Origin: Craterostigma plantagineum
Taxonomy: Eukaryota; Streptophyta; Magnoliopsida; Lamiales; Linderniaceae
Assembly: GCA_027422505.1 (NCBI GenBank)
Contig: JAPQWV010001341.1
Span: 1 to 64,000, forward strand
Reading direction: 5' to 3'
DNA: 64,000 nucleotides
Shown: one piece after another, positions 1-11,404 of the stretch
How the letters are laid out: every line of letters starts with the position of its first letter
How positions within the stretch are numbered: position 1 is the first letter of the stretch
Position numbers and translations under genes: made by a program
Notes under the pieces: generated by a model
The model's database searches: none
Told to the model about the DNA's origin: nothing
What the model saw: the letters and a program-made list of their open reading frames with translations, nothing else

Positions 1-49
1 ATAATATGAAACAGTCAAACAACAAGTACCCCTTCAAGAAATCCTCAAA

Positions 50-951
50 TCTGCACGTTTGCACCACCACTGTCACCAACCTCCGGTTCAACTACTTGAG
101 ATAATAACCCGATAACATCTACATGTGGGACCAAACAAAAACGTAAGGAACACGATATCAAGGCTGTATCGATGTAATGTTATTGAACAGTATCGCTAGC
201 GGATGTATGCTTGCAAAACCACACAGGCAGAAAACTACAAGACTGTGGAGTCTCTATATGTATGCAGAAATGCGATGAAATTAAATTGTATGACTACAGC
301 AATGTCATGTCAATGAACACTATCGCTGTAAACACGTATGGATGTAAATCTATACACCAAAAAAAATGGAAGACTGTACAGAAGGGACAACACAGTAAAA
401 TATAATAGTAATGTACGCAACACCACAGAATATCGGGTAATTCTTTACTGTGGTGGGCGAACTGCATCAAAACATCATAAGACATGAATCTAAATTTGTC
501 GACACCTATTGAGTACGACTTGTCATCACCTCATCCACGACAGTACGATCAGTGAATCTCACCATACACTCAACATCCGTCATACGATAGCTCCTAAGAG
601 AATCAACAACTTGAAAGTAGTTATTGAAAAACATGCCATCCTTAAGCTTAGCTGCAAATCGATCAGCCCTTTGGACATGTATAGACGCCTGCATCACAGT
701 ATCCTACCAACCCAAAAAAATGAAATAAATGATAATAAACCAAACATACAACATACAAGAAATAGAAACAACATAGCAAACATATTGACAATTACCCTCT
801 CATCCAACAACAGCATATATAGGCTCATGGACTCTCCATTCTTCTTTATGTTTCTTGCCGTCCATGAACGGAGAAGACGTACAACAATAGTACCACATTT
901 GGATCTAGCCTTTAATTCATCTGGAGCAGAATATTCCGTTGCAAGACCCAT
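50..951 (-). pseudogene. Broken RPA70-like OB-fold (ssDNA-binding) gene
   Basis: Read on the minus strand, the start at 951 (MGLATEYSAPDELK) opens an exon with the plant RPA1-like pattern VRLLRSW...SMSLYMLLLDE, ending at a good donor near 797. The next exon starts after an acceptor near 706 and reads MQASIH...RFAAKLKDG...FMVRFT-like text (as VECMVRFTDRT), typical of the first OB fold. Past 508 there is a stop and a frame change. RPA-like text resumes in another frame as KFRFMSYDVL...ELPDIL (about 497-420), then VDVIGLLSQVVEP (about 122-85), ending at a stop near 50. RPA70 family proteins bind single-stranded DNA in replication and repair, and related genes ride in plant Helitrons. The lost frame and the 3' end outside the window argue for a pseudogene or a Helitron-borne copy. 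Family assignment is by remembered motif only. Confidence 0.55.
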
Positions 952-2453
952 TTTGCAGAAATCACAGTTCGATAAATTCAATATGACTGACATACCATTA
1001 TATAGCCGACTTCAAAACCTGTTCAACGCCTACAACAATAGAAACCAACGATGCAATGATAGAATAAATGATCCATAAAGACATCACATACGATGCATCA
1101 TTCATCAATATTGCAAGACTGTTGAAATTCACGGTCGGCTAGAATGGAAATCAGGAATATTAATGGACACATTAATAGGAAGACCACATACACCGAATGC
1201 TCGACCATTAAAAGAATGGATGTATATATGTAAGACTCTAACAGTCACACATACGAACCATTAATGAATCATGATTACTGTCAAATTATCGTTAATATAT
1301 CAGGCCAGAGAATAGCGTATTATATAGTGCAATCGCCCCAAATAAAATATAGAATCATTCCTACAACGCCACGTCCGCACTTCCTTACAAATGAATATGC
1401 CAACATAAACTCAGAATAGTAATCAGAATTTTATCCACGAACTTCGATTGGATGGGGGGACTCCGTTGCACACGTGTCAGATCAGGAAAGAGACCATCCA
1501 ACTGTTATATATATAGATTAAGCGTGTTTTATATGCATTATAAAGTAACACAAATTCTGGAAGAATCAAATTTTCCAGATTCGATATGGGACGTTTTAGC
1601 ATTTTTTTCATTCATTTCCCACATCAAAAAAAATAAGTTGTGGGAGTTTGTTGAATTTTTCTGGAATCATCAAAAATCGAAAAAGAAATTTTTGAAATTA
1701 TTTGAGAATAATTAATATTAATTTTTGGATTCGATTACTGTTGGTATAAATTATGATCTATGTGTCAACATGGTCTTTTTTGTGAGGGTGAGTATAAGCT
1801 GTCCAATGGTCTGTCACTCAACAAAAAAAAATTAATAGTTAAATTTAAAAATTGTCTATCTTTAAATTACTATTTTAGTTAAGCACTATTTTAATTATTT
1901 CAATCTTTAATTGTATAATTTACATATTTACATCATTAAATTTAAAATATAAATTTAATTAGCTATTCAAAATTAAGATAAATTTATATGTATTTACAAT
2001 AGCACACGCATTATATTGTGCAAAATACTAGCTTATTGTATTGATTAGGATCTGATTCTAAATCTTTTCCCATTGACGATATATGTAATTATCTGACAAT
2101 TCGTAGAGACGGAATTACTTTTTCAGACTTATACTTTTGTTCTTTTTTTTGTAACATTTTTTTTTACGTTAATTTTTTAAGACAACTTTTTTAAGACGAA
2201 AAGACCCTTTACATAGTTCTACCGGTTCAGATGTGATTGAATAGGTCAAAAGAACAACAAGAAAAAAAAAAAATTTAAAAGTTTGGGCACCAATAATGAG
2301 ACATTAGTATAGGCACCAATTTGTCGTTCACTCTAATAAAAATCATGAATGTCCCACCCAATTTTCCATCACCGGTTAATTAACAGATGATTTCAGTCAA
2401 AATGACCAAAAACGATTTTGCAAAGTTAATGAATCAAAGAGTGTATGCGTTTG
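952..2453. other. Intergenic, AT-rich, no gene recognised
   Basis: Upstream flank of the RPA-like gene, then AT-rich DNA from about 1700. An open frame at 1452-1715 (87 codons) is lysine- and phenylalanine-rich, low in complexity and resembles nothing I know. The stretch ends at the imperfect target duplication GTTTG of the outer copia element. Confidence 0.6.
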
Positions 2454-3417
2454 TGTAAGGAATCGTGAATTTAAAGAATCAGTTTTGGTGATTGGATTTA
2501 ACTTAATTGAATACACCGGTTAGACATAGGTGGAACCGGATACCAGTCAGTAGTCCGACAAACATAACCAGTAACCTGATCAAGACTGCTACAAGAAGGC
2601 CACGAAGACCGGAATGCAGATACTGGATGTGCCACGTAGGACTAAGATTCAAATATATTTGAAGTGAAAAGTTGAAGGCGTCTGACAAGCATTTATTCAA
2701 GGCTGACAGCAAGAGCCAAGTTGAAGTCAAACTAAGCCAAATAAGGAATAAAGCAAACCGCACAGGGCGACTGCTGCAAAGACCGGACAGACCCATTTTA
2801 AGCAAAGATATTAAATGTCCGATACAAAGAGCAATCTCACAAAGCTTTCTACATCAAGGAGATAGGCAAGATGAACCAACCTAACCATCTTTGAAATTAC
2901 GCAACGCAAGAAAAAGTTCAAGCTCACAAGCAAGAAGTGTTTAGGTGTTGTCCTTACTACATTTAGACCGTTTCGATTAGTAAGTGACTGTGTTGTTCTC
3001 AAGGGACTGTAAAAGCAATTGAAAGTAGACGGACTTTAAAAAGTTGTCTAAGTGGTGTCTAGGAGTTTAGTTAGTGAGTATAGTCGTGTGGGTTGTACTG
3101 TGTTAGTCGTCTAGCTAGAAGAAGGTTGTGCAACAGTGGTTTGTAAAACTGAGTCTTCTAGTGGTGCCTTCCTTGCGGGAAGAAGGGGAGACGTAGGAGA
3201 TTTTTGGCTCCGAACTTCCAGAAACAATTTCATGTCTTTCGCTAATACACACACAAATCACATCTTTCATCCGGTCTTGGTTCAAAACCGACCGTTCTGC
3301 TTCCGCATAAATCACATACACAAATATCTAGCACCAGTAGATAACCTTAACCGGTTAAAACACGAAAAAGAGCTAGTGTTTATTCACCCCCTTCTAAACA
3401 CACAATCGATACTAACA
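2454..3417 (+). repeat. 5' LTR of copia 1
   Basis: Begins TGTAAGG and ends CTAACA directly before a primer-binding site. It is homologous to 37994-38873, 45523-46323 with 47335-47511, and (inverted) 46324-47329. The start was set by aligning to the inverted copy at 46324-47329, whose ends are fixed by a perfect target duplication. All copies end in a pyrimidine-rich stretch (TTCACCCCC) and CTAACA. Confidence 0.8.
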
Positions 3418-3419
3418 AG

Positions 3420-3434
3420 TGGTATCAGAGCAGG
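3420..3434 (+). other. Primer-binding site of copia 1 (tRNA-Met)
   Basis: TGGTATCAGAGCAGG lies two bases after the LTR end. It complements the 3' end of initiator methionine tRNA, the usual copia primer. Confidence 0.9.
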
Positions 3435-3487
3435 TTACTTGATATTTTTATACTACTAACCATGACTTCATCAAACAAGCTTCCTAT

Positions 3488-4407
3488 CAGGGGCGGATCC
3501 AGAAACTTTTGACCGGGGCAAATGGCAGACATAAAAAAATTTCGTTTTCTATTTTTCTTTGAAAAGATTTATCAATTTGATTTTTTCATCGAAACTTATG
3601 AACTTAAAATAAAAACTTAAATTTCCTATGTTAACAAACAAAAAACCGATAAAAAAGAGAATAAATAATCGATGATAACCTTGATGAAGCTCGAATATTG
3701 ACAATGACGACTGTCATGATATTGATATAGCTAGTATTATTAATTTTAAATAATAATATGCTACAAAGAAAATAAAGAAGAAAATAACGCAAGTCATAGG
3801 TCTTATGAATATCAACCGTGCTTTTTTATTTGATATTGTGTTTCTTATTCAACAAGTGATTTAATTATATTAAGGTTCATGAGTAAAATCTGAGGGAAAG
3901 CTTTTATTACTTGGTTTTTATTTTATTACTGCATAATAAAAATTTAAATTGACCATGAAAGGAACTAGAAAATGTGAAAAGAGAACTAATTTAGATATTA
4001 AATTAAAATCTAATTGATAATAATATATATATATAATTAATTTAGTTGTATTGTTTGGTTGAAACCCAAGAATACCTAAAACTAAAAAAAGAAACAGGAG
4101 ACTAAGAAGAATAAAAATTCTAAGAAAAAAGATACAAAAAAGACAATAAAGACAAAAAGGAAATATGCAATAAAACCTTATGGACGGATAAAAAACACAT
4201 GAAGGATTCAAACCCCTCATCTTTGATATAAAGTGTAGATACCTCACCATCACACTACATGGCATTCTTGTACATTTATGATATAGAGATATATATACTA
4301 ATTCAGCTACATATTACACATGTAGTACTAAAAGTTTCGAAAATTTTCGCAGGGCCCGTGGCCCCCCCCCCCCCCCCCCCCCCCGCACTACTGTAGATCC
4401 ACCCTTG
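3488..4407 (-). mobile_element. Non-autonomous hAT-like MITE 1 in copia 1 gag
   Basis: It starts CAGGGGCGGATC and ends GATCCACCCTTG (imperfect terminal inverted repeats), flanked by the perfect 8-bp duplication CTTCCTAT (3480-3487 and 4408-4415). An 8-bp duplication with CAGGG ends is the hAT pattern. No transposase is encoded. Near the right end are 23 consecutive C (4362-4384) and a tRNA-like stretch on the minus strand. It is the same family as 6955-7826 in opposite orientation. Confidence 0.85.
4204..4263 (-). other. tRNA-like segment (A and B boxes) inside hAT-like MITE 1
   Basis: Minus-strand text has an A-box-like stretch (TAGTGTGATGGTGAGG) and a B-box-like GGTTTGAATCC about 40 bases later. 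That is the layout of a tRNA or SINE internal polymerase III promoter. The cloverleaf is degenerate, so this is not called as a tRNA gene. The homologous MITE at 6955-7826 has the same module at the matching place. Confidence 0.5.
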
Positions 4408-6801
4408 CTTCCTATGTTTAGCAGGGAAAACTTCCTTGAATGGAAGACAAGAATAATGACTCATCTCTGTGTGCAAGACGACGTGATGATAGATGTGATA
4501 AATACAGGACCATTAGTGTTTACAAAGGTAAACGTACGACATGCGGCGCATCCTGATGAGCCACAAGAAATTCCAAAGGAAAGACATGAATTAACAACAA
4601 CAAAAAGAAAGAAAGCGAATCTTGACAACATCGCAAAGGACAGCGCGTTCAACACACTGGACATGGGAATATTTAGGCAGGTCATGACATGTAAAACTGC
4701 AAAGGACGTATGGGCCAAGCTCTGCCAAATCTGTGAAGGCAATGACCAAACGAGGGAAAATAAGCTCGTCGTTGCCATTTAAAAATACGACACCATTAGA
4801 ATGAAGCCAGGAGAAACCATGGCTAACTTTGAGGAGCGCTTTTGCTCCATTTTCAACAATCTCTCAGCACTTGGGAGACAAATGGAAAACAGGAATATGC
4901 CAATTAAGGCCATGAAAGCACTCCCACGAGAATGGGATGTAAAAACAATGGCCATGCGCGAATAGAAAGATTTAGCAAACTAATGTTCCATGATCGTTTT
5001 ACAGATTTAAAAGCTTACGAGTTTGAGCTTCAGACAAGATTGGAGGAAATGATACTGGTTCAATCAGTCAAGGCACTGGCAGTAGCAGAGCCTTCCAATA
5101 CTGCCGATGAAATGAGTGAAGAAGCTATGGCTCTCTCATCAGGAAGTTCGGAAAGTTCATGAAAAGAACTCCGAAGAAAACACCACGAGGTATGCATGGT
5201 AGGAAAGACTAATATTCTAATACATGCTTTAACTGTGGCAGGACCGGACAATATATTGCTAAGTGCACTTAAAAGAAGGAAAGATCAAAGGAGGCAAACA
5301 AATTCAAAAGCAAGAGAAAGTCATACGTCCTTGTAACTGAAAGGAATACCAGCAGATGGGACGGTACAGATTTAAAGGAGTCGAGCTTTGAAGTGTTGGG
5401 AGTCCCCGAGGGTCTCCAGACCCACGTTCCTAGAACGGCAAAATTTTAATATTTTACGGGGATTCCCGCCTATCCAAGATCGCTCGGCTACAAACACGAA
5501 AACGTATTAACATAAAGAGATAAGGGATCAGCCATGATACCTTGTTGAAATCTCTCGATGATGGCTAGCTTCGAATCTTTCTAATCCCCGAGGCGTAGTG
5601 ACCCTCTCTCCTACGCCAAAAGCACACGAACGTGACGCCTTCTTTGCGCAAGATCGTCACACCAGCACCTCACTAACGTCACAACTGTTCTTGCAAGTGT
5701 GGCTAGGCCAAGAACGAGCTGCTTGCTGCCCCCGAGAGAGAGAGAGAGAGTGGGAAACTGGTAAGCGGAGAAAACTCTTAGTTTTTCCTCTATTGAACTC
5801 AAATTTCGAAAATTTAGCTTCTTCTTCCCTTTAGGATCTCGAAAATCCTTATTTATCACTTTGGATAGGCCAAAAATAGGTTGAGGTGGTGGGAGAAAAC
5901 TCCTCACACCTCCCCTTTTACCAAGTCTTCGTTTTACCATGTAACGAATTCAAAATTCAAACTTTAAATTTAATTAATTAAATATCAAATATCTTAATTA
6001 ATAAAAATACCATATTTTGTATATTTTAAATATATAATATCCAATATATTTAATAATTTCGAAATTTTTTCTAATAAAATTCGAAACTTATATATATCCG
6101 ATATATATTATTTAATTCCAAATTAAATAATATTATTTCTGTAAGACAATAATAAAGATCTAAATCTAACTAAATATCATATACTAAATATTCAATATCC
6201 AATATTTTATTTCAAAAATATATCGTGAGGTGAAAACACCATTTTACCCCTCACTAGTCAAACTTAGTATTTTCGGTCGATCAGGGTTTTGCCCAAGCCC
6301 CAAACCCTAATGTCTCAATCTAGGATCTAGCCTTGTCTCTCTCTCTGATGATGATGTTGTGTTGGTTGCCCTTTTTAAGCCCGACTCTCTTGGTTCGTCT
6401 CAACCGTCCTAGGAGGTATCTAGGAGTTTGGTATTCACCTAGCCAGCCCCGTGGTACTGAACAGATCCCAAGTTGAATACGAATTTGATCTAATCATTAT
6501 CCACGAACCGACTGTAGATTTTTCGTCATACTTATAAACCTTTTACGTTTGTCCCGATCGAGTGAAAGTCACGCCTAGCCAAACTTACAGAACTCGACTC
6601 TATGTCGTTTATGTCGGTGAAAATACCTAAACTGCCCTCCACAACTATCGTGAGTCAGTTCTATGCTCTGGCCAGAGACTTGGACAAATTCCCACACATT
6701 AAACTTGCCATAGGAAGTGTAACATCCCGTCCCATACCAGGTGTCACCATTTAACCTTTTAGTGTGCTTCGTCCTCGTTCACACGCACCCTGGGAAAACT
6801 T

Positions 6802-6859
6802 CCCAGGGGGTCACCCATCCCTAGATTGCCCCAAGTCAAGCACGCTGAACTTTGGAGTT
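6802..6859 (-). other. 5S rRNA-like promoter domain in the left TRIM LTR
   Basis: On the minus strand it reads AAGTTCAGCGTGCTTGACTT, then GGGATGGGTGACCCCCTGGG. These correspond to the 5S A box and C box. It has one more difference from 5S than the right copy (TTCAGC for TTAAGC). Confidence 0.8.
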
Positions 6860-6954
6860 TCTATAGATGGACTCCAAAAAAGATAGGTCGACGTCGACCT
6901 TGGTGATATGAGTAGTTCTATCAATTCTCTTTACGATTCTTAGCCTGACACGTC

Positions 6955-7826
6955 CAGGGGCGGATCTATGTTATGGCCCGGGGGGGCCACGGCCCCTGCG
7001 AAAATTTTAGTACTATATGTATATATGTTAAGTTTTTATACGTACATAGATATTTTATATAGTAATGTAACCAAGTATTGCATGTAGTCTAGTGGTTGAG
7101 TCCGCTACTTTCACCCTGTCTTCCCTAGGTTCGAATCCTGTCCCCCCCCCCCCCCCCCTCCTCTGATATTTTTTTCACTCTGCCCTTTTTGTTTTAAAAC
7201 TTTCTTGATCCATTTGGTATTCTATTTGAATAATTGTTTGCAGACTACTAAGTCGAAGCTATATTTAGCTTCCTTTTTACATTTTTCTGTTTTTTTATCT
7301 AATTATCTAACCATATGATTATAGGAAAATAAAATAATTTTTTTTTTTGAAGAACTCTAAATATAAGGACTATATTTGGCAAACACAATAAAGATATTGA
7401 AACAATTTAATTTTAAAAAGATAAGATGAATATTTCTTATAATCAGTGTCCGACTTCTCGATAAAATATATTTTAATTCTTTCATAGACTACCAAAATTT
7501 TAATTGGATGAGCCACTATTAAAATTAAAAACAATATTTGCCTAAAAACAACATATCCAATAAAAAAACGCAAATAATTATTGAAGTTTACCTACACAAC
7601 ATTTGACTTATCTTATTTCTCCTATAAATTTTTTTAATTCACGTTACATTGAATATATAACCTATATAACAGTGACCAATAAAAATGAGGTTCTCCAAAA
7701 AAAAAACCATAAAAATCGTCAAGCATTTTCCAAAAGACCATGATACACAGACCAAGAACCGATTCTGTATACAACATTAATATTACACCCCCCCCCCCCG
7801 ATAAAAACTTCCTGGATCCGCCCCTG
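6955..7826 (+). mobile_element. Non-autonomous hAT-like MITE 2 in the TRIM LTR
   Basis: Termini CAGGGGCGGATC and GATCCGCCCCTG, with the perfect 8-bp duplication GACACGTC (6947-6954 and 7827-7834). The sister LTR at 8063-8506 is an empty site (GACACGTTCATAC at 8341-8353), proving the insertion. Poly-C runs lie at about 7143-7159 and 7790-7799. No transposase. The first 80 bp match the inverted right end of the MITE at 3488-4407. Confidence 0.92.
7084..7141 (+). other. tRNA-like segment (A and B boxes) inside hAT-like MITE 2
   Basis: TAGTCTAGTGGTTGAG (A-box-like) is followed by GGTTCGAATCC (B box, 7128-7138), spaced as in a tRNA. It ends in poly-C. No acceptor stem or anticodon arm could be drawn with confidence, so it is called tRNA-like. 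Confidence 0.55.
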
Positions 7827-8224
7827 GACACGTCCATACATTGTCAGTCTCAGAGTACCTTCTCATTCGGGTATCGGATCGGTTCATTCATGTACCCCTT
7901 CACCTACAAGCCTGCCAGGAGCCACACCTTGTCCGTGCACCTCTCTGGCAATGGCGATCACTCCCCACCCTCATCGGCTCCGAGCATCACAAGCCCACCA
8001 GCTTCCGCCTGGTTCGTCCCGAACCAGCACCGTACTGCGAGAGGTTGTGCTCTAATACCACCTGTAACATCCCGTCCCATACCGGGTGTCACTGTAGCAT
8101 CCATCCCTACTGGGACCTGTGGGGTTGGGCGCACCACACTCCGACTGATAGTCTGGCCCCACTGTACCACCATTTAACCATTCATCATGCTTCGTCCTCG
8201 CTTGCACGTTCCCTGGGCAAACAT

Positions 8225-8282
8225 CCCAGGGGGTCACCCATCCCTATATTGTCCCAAGTCAAGCACGCTTAACTTTGGAGTT
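8225..8282 (-). other. 5S rRNA-like promoter domain in the right TRIM LTR
   Basis: On the minus strand it reads AAGTTAAGCGTGCTTGACTT, then GGGATGGGTGACCCCCTGGG, the 5S rRNA internal control region with both boxes kept. In this family the domain can be transcribed by polymerase III. Confidence 0.8.
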
Positions 8283-9183
8283 TCAATAGATGGACTCCCG
8301 AAAAGGTAGGTCGACCCAATTCTCATACGATTCTTAGCCTGACACGTTCATACATTGTCAGTCTCAGGGTCCCCTCTCATTCGGGTGTCGGATCGGTTCG
8401 TTCATGTACTCCCTTCGCCTAGAAGCCTACCAGGAGCCGCTCCTTGTCCGTGCAGCTCTCTGGCACCGGCGGTTACTCCCCACCTTCATCGGCCCCGGGC
8501 ATCACAAGATGTTAACCTCGAATTAATCGAGATCGTAAATCCTACTCCGCAGTTCAATCGGCAATTGCATCGAAAAGTCAAGATGGGCCTAGCAAACTAG
8601 TGACAAGTCAAGACCTCAAGACCAACCCCAAGTTAACCCTTTCGGTCTAAGGTTCACGCATACTACTACAGTCAATCGATCGATCAAGGACAATCCAAGC
8701 GTGTGATCGTTCGATTACGAGTCAGTGTCCAAATACAGATAATCCCCTGATTCATCTTATATCATTGTCATGGGCTTCCACCTCCCAAGTGAAGGGTTGG
8801 CACAACCGTATTGGACCCATCGACAAACAAGTCGTACTTGTCAATCCAGTCACCCTACTGGAGACTTAGACTTGTGGACTATTTTAATATTGCAGTATCT
8901 CAGCTTACTGGTGCCCCTCTCTGTCCCCACAGAATCACTAACTGAACTGCCAATATTTGGATTTTATTACTTTGTCTTATTCACCCAGATTGTAAGGTGA
9001 AATCTTTAGACTAATTAATAATTTGCCTTTTAATTTATTTATCGAATAATAAATGAATTCTGAATAATCTCATTCCATTAATAGAAGTAATCAAATTACA
9101 TCACTAAACACTACACAATTACCAAATTGCCCTCGTACTCCCAGTCCTCGTAAGGCATCTAGGGCATATACCTCAACATGAAG

Positions 9184-10735
9184 AAGAGCTGAGCAAATGC
9201 GAAAGTGAGAAAGAACTCGCCTGTCTGATGACAGATCAACCGAACCAAGAGGCGGAATTCAGTTATGAAGAGGTATCGGAGGCTCTTCAGGGTATGGCTG
9301 ACGTATACCAAAAGCTCTACGAGAGGCTCATGATAGCTGAAAAGGGCAAGAAGCCGGTAGAAGAGGATATAGAACCCCTAGTTGAGAAAATTAATCAACT
9401 AGAGGTAGAAAGCAGTAGGTTGAGGGAAACCACCGAACTAAAAGACTCAGAGAATCAAAGACTATCCACCATAGTCCGGTCATGGACTGAGTCATCAAGG
9501 ATTCTCAACAGCCTTCAAGAAATTATGAAGGACACTAATGACCGGACTGGTCTTGGGTACAATAAACAGGGGAACACTGAGGAGGCATCAACATCAACTC
9601 AACCGCCTACCTCAGCTAAGGTAATAAATTTTGTTCGACCATCTAACTATATTACTCTGGAAAACAGCTCCAGAAGAGGACTGGATATGAACAGTAAACC
9701 CTTTGCTTCTCACAAAAAGATAATACCGCAACCGGCAAGGGGGCATACTACTAAAATTATAATTGTCATAATGTCCCGCAGAGAAAGGAAAGACCACAGC
9801 AATTAAGGGGGGATCCCTTATATACAAACAAATATAATACTAAACCAAGACCGGAATTGTTGAGAAATCGGAGTCAGAATAACCGGTTATATTATCCTAG
9901 ACCGGAGTCCCGAAGATACAACAGTCCATAATATCGGTCAAATAATAATAATAAACATACAAATATCCTAAAATGGGGAAGTATATTAAGGTGATCCAAG
10001 TCTGGATTCCTAAAGGTTTCATGCCTAACCGGACCAGAATAAAATGGGGTACCACAGAATCAGTTTGTTCTTGCAGGGACACATGCAGGAACTCAACCGG
10101 TCAAGGTGGTTTTTAGATAGCAGATGCTGTCGGCACATGACCGGAGAACATAGACTTCTCACGGAAATCAAACCATGTGCCAAGATGACCATCACCATTG
10201 AGATAATGGCAAAGGTGAGACCATAGGTAAGTATTAGATTACATATGGTATCCTGACACTTAGAAATGTCTATCAGGTTAAGAATCTACATTATAACTTA
10301 ATTAGTGTCAGTCAACTTAGCGATACAGGGTATGAAGTAGGTTTTAAGAATGACTCAATGCTTTGTTAAAAACAAAGGAGGGAAAACCATATTGACCGGA
10401 CGAAGAAACGATGGCACCTACACAATTAACTGGAGTGAACAGACTGCTCACATTCGGGTTTGGTTGCCAGTAAGTCACGGGGATGGCTATGGCGCAATAG
10501 ACTAAACCATTTAAACTTTAAAACTATTTCAACTCTAAGTAAGAATAACTTAGTTAAAGGTTGCCTAAACTAACATATGTCAAGGATAAAATCTGTTCAG
10601 CATGTCAACTAGGTAAACAGATTAAATCTACCTTTAAGAGTAAAGGAAACTTACTGTCAGACCAATGTTTAGGTCTCTTACATATGGATCTGTTTGGACC
10701 AGTTTCGGTAATCAGCTTAGGGGATACTAGAAATA
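9184..10735 (+). pseudogene. copia 1 gag C-terminus, protease and integrase start
   Basis: Continues the gag frame after the solo LTR. Residues from 9228 form a charged, heptad-like coiled-coil region, common at the C-terminus of gag in this copia group. The protease motif appears near 10109 as WFLDSRCCRHMTG: the catalytic DSG is changed to DSR. Integrase begins near 10561 with the zinc-domain end CSACQLGKQIK and the core start HMDLFGPVS. Stops and frame changes separate these blocks. The coding stops at 10735, where the Athila A LTR starts. Confidence 0.85.
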
Positions 10736-11388
10736 TGATAAACATGTTTTAATACATTTGTTGTAGTACCTATTGCGGTCATAATAGAGTTTTCATAATC
10801 AATTTATGCACTTATTTGCTTTAATTATACCAATTTGATATTGACAGACTTTAAGACGGCTATCGGGCGAAAAATGAGTGAAAACGAGGCAAACGAAGAA
10901 GTCATGAAGCTGCACGAATAAGTCAAGGCCGTGACACATTATGTCACAGGCCGTGAAAGTGGGCAGAAGCGATATAAAGTGCCGCAGGTTTGAGTCACGA
11001 CCGTGATGTTGAGTGTACCAAGCCGTGAATCCTGGCATAGAACGAAGCGGTTGATCGTCACGGCCATGACATGCCATGCAAGAAGCCGTGAACTTGGGTA
11101 GTGAGTTAAAGGAGGTCCGACCGAAGACTTCACGGCCGTGAAAGTTAATGCACGAGGCCGTGACACTTGGCAGAAAGACGAAGCGGGTCTAAGCTGATGT
11201 CACGGCCGTGAAGGCCCATGTCCCAAACCGTGAAGCTAGCGAAAAGCAGAATAAAAGCCGAATTTTGACTCAGAAAGAGCGGGAACTGATCAGAACATAA
11301 CCCTAACACATCAGATACGAAAAAGAGCTGTGAAGAATGAGGAAATACGTCCCAAAAGTGCAAGAGACGGATCAACGACAATTCAACG
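10736..11388 (+). repeat. Truncated 5' LTR of Athila A with hairpin array
   Basis: Aligns to the first 650 bp or so of the Athila C LTR (49940-50590) and then skips to the sequence just before gag. A diverged version of the stem-loop array lies at about 10927-11222 (five stems such as TCACGGCCGTGA). The downstream TATA region is weak (AGAATAAAAG). Confidence 0.75.
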
Positions 11389-11404
11389 CCCAATTCAACA
11401 GTGA

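Larger units (their letters stand above)
3462..5393 (+). pseudogene. copia 1 gag, N-terminal and middle part, interrupted by a MITE
   Basis: The ATG at 3462 opens MTSSNKLP, then the frame is cut by a 920-bp hAT-like MITE plus one copy of its target duplication. It resumes at 4416 with FSRENFLEWKTRI, a UBN2-type copia gag signature. A stop at 4780 falls where related gags have a glutamine, and more stops and frame changes follow near 4964-4983. A CCHC zinc knuckle (CFNCGRTGQYIAKC) is visible at about 5221-5262 in another frame. The coding sequence is next cut at 5393 by a solo LTR and continues at 9184. Capsid-type RNA-binding role by family; no functional product possible. Confidence 0.85.
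6718..8506 (-). mobile_element. Cassandra-like TRIM carrying 5S rRNA-like LTRs
   Basis: Two related LTRs (6718-7991, enlarged by a MITE, and 8063-8506) flank only about 70 bp. That internal part has, on the minus strand, TGGTATTAGAGC (8049-8060), a tRNA-Met primer site, so the element runs right to left. Each LTR holds a stretch matching the 5S rRNA internal promoter region, the defining feature of Cassandra elements. The right LTR has about 77 bp absent from the left one. No coding capacity. The target duplication is not clear (GGAAG against AGATG). Confidence 0.8.
5394..9178 (-). mobile_element. Solo LTR inserted in copia 1 gag, itself nested
   Basis: Ends TGTTGGG...CCTCAACA, flanked by the perfect duplication TGAAG (5389-5393 and 9179-9183). 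Without the TRIM at 6718-8506 it is about 2.0 kb. No primer site, second LTR or coding domain was found, so a solo LTR is the simplest reading. Minus orientation is proposed because that strand starts TGTTGAGGTATATGCCC, like many copia LTRs. The copia 1 gag frame resumes across the site. Confidence 0.75.

Noticed and set aside
211..1078. Plus-strand open frames (64 and 189 codons) at the window start
   Set aside because: They overlap the RPA-like exons on the minus strand and show no recognisable protein features.
7084..7141. A genuine tRNA gene
   Set aside because: A and B boxes fit, but the acceptor stem and anticodon arm cannot be drawn and the segment lies inside a MITE.
8225..8282. A functional 5S rRNA gene
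   Set aside because: Only the internal promoter part is 5S-like; it lies in a TRIM LTR and is not part of a 5S array.
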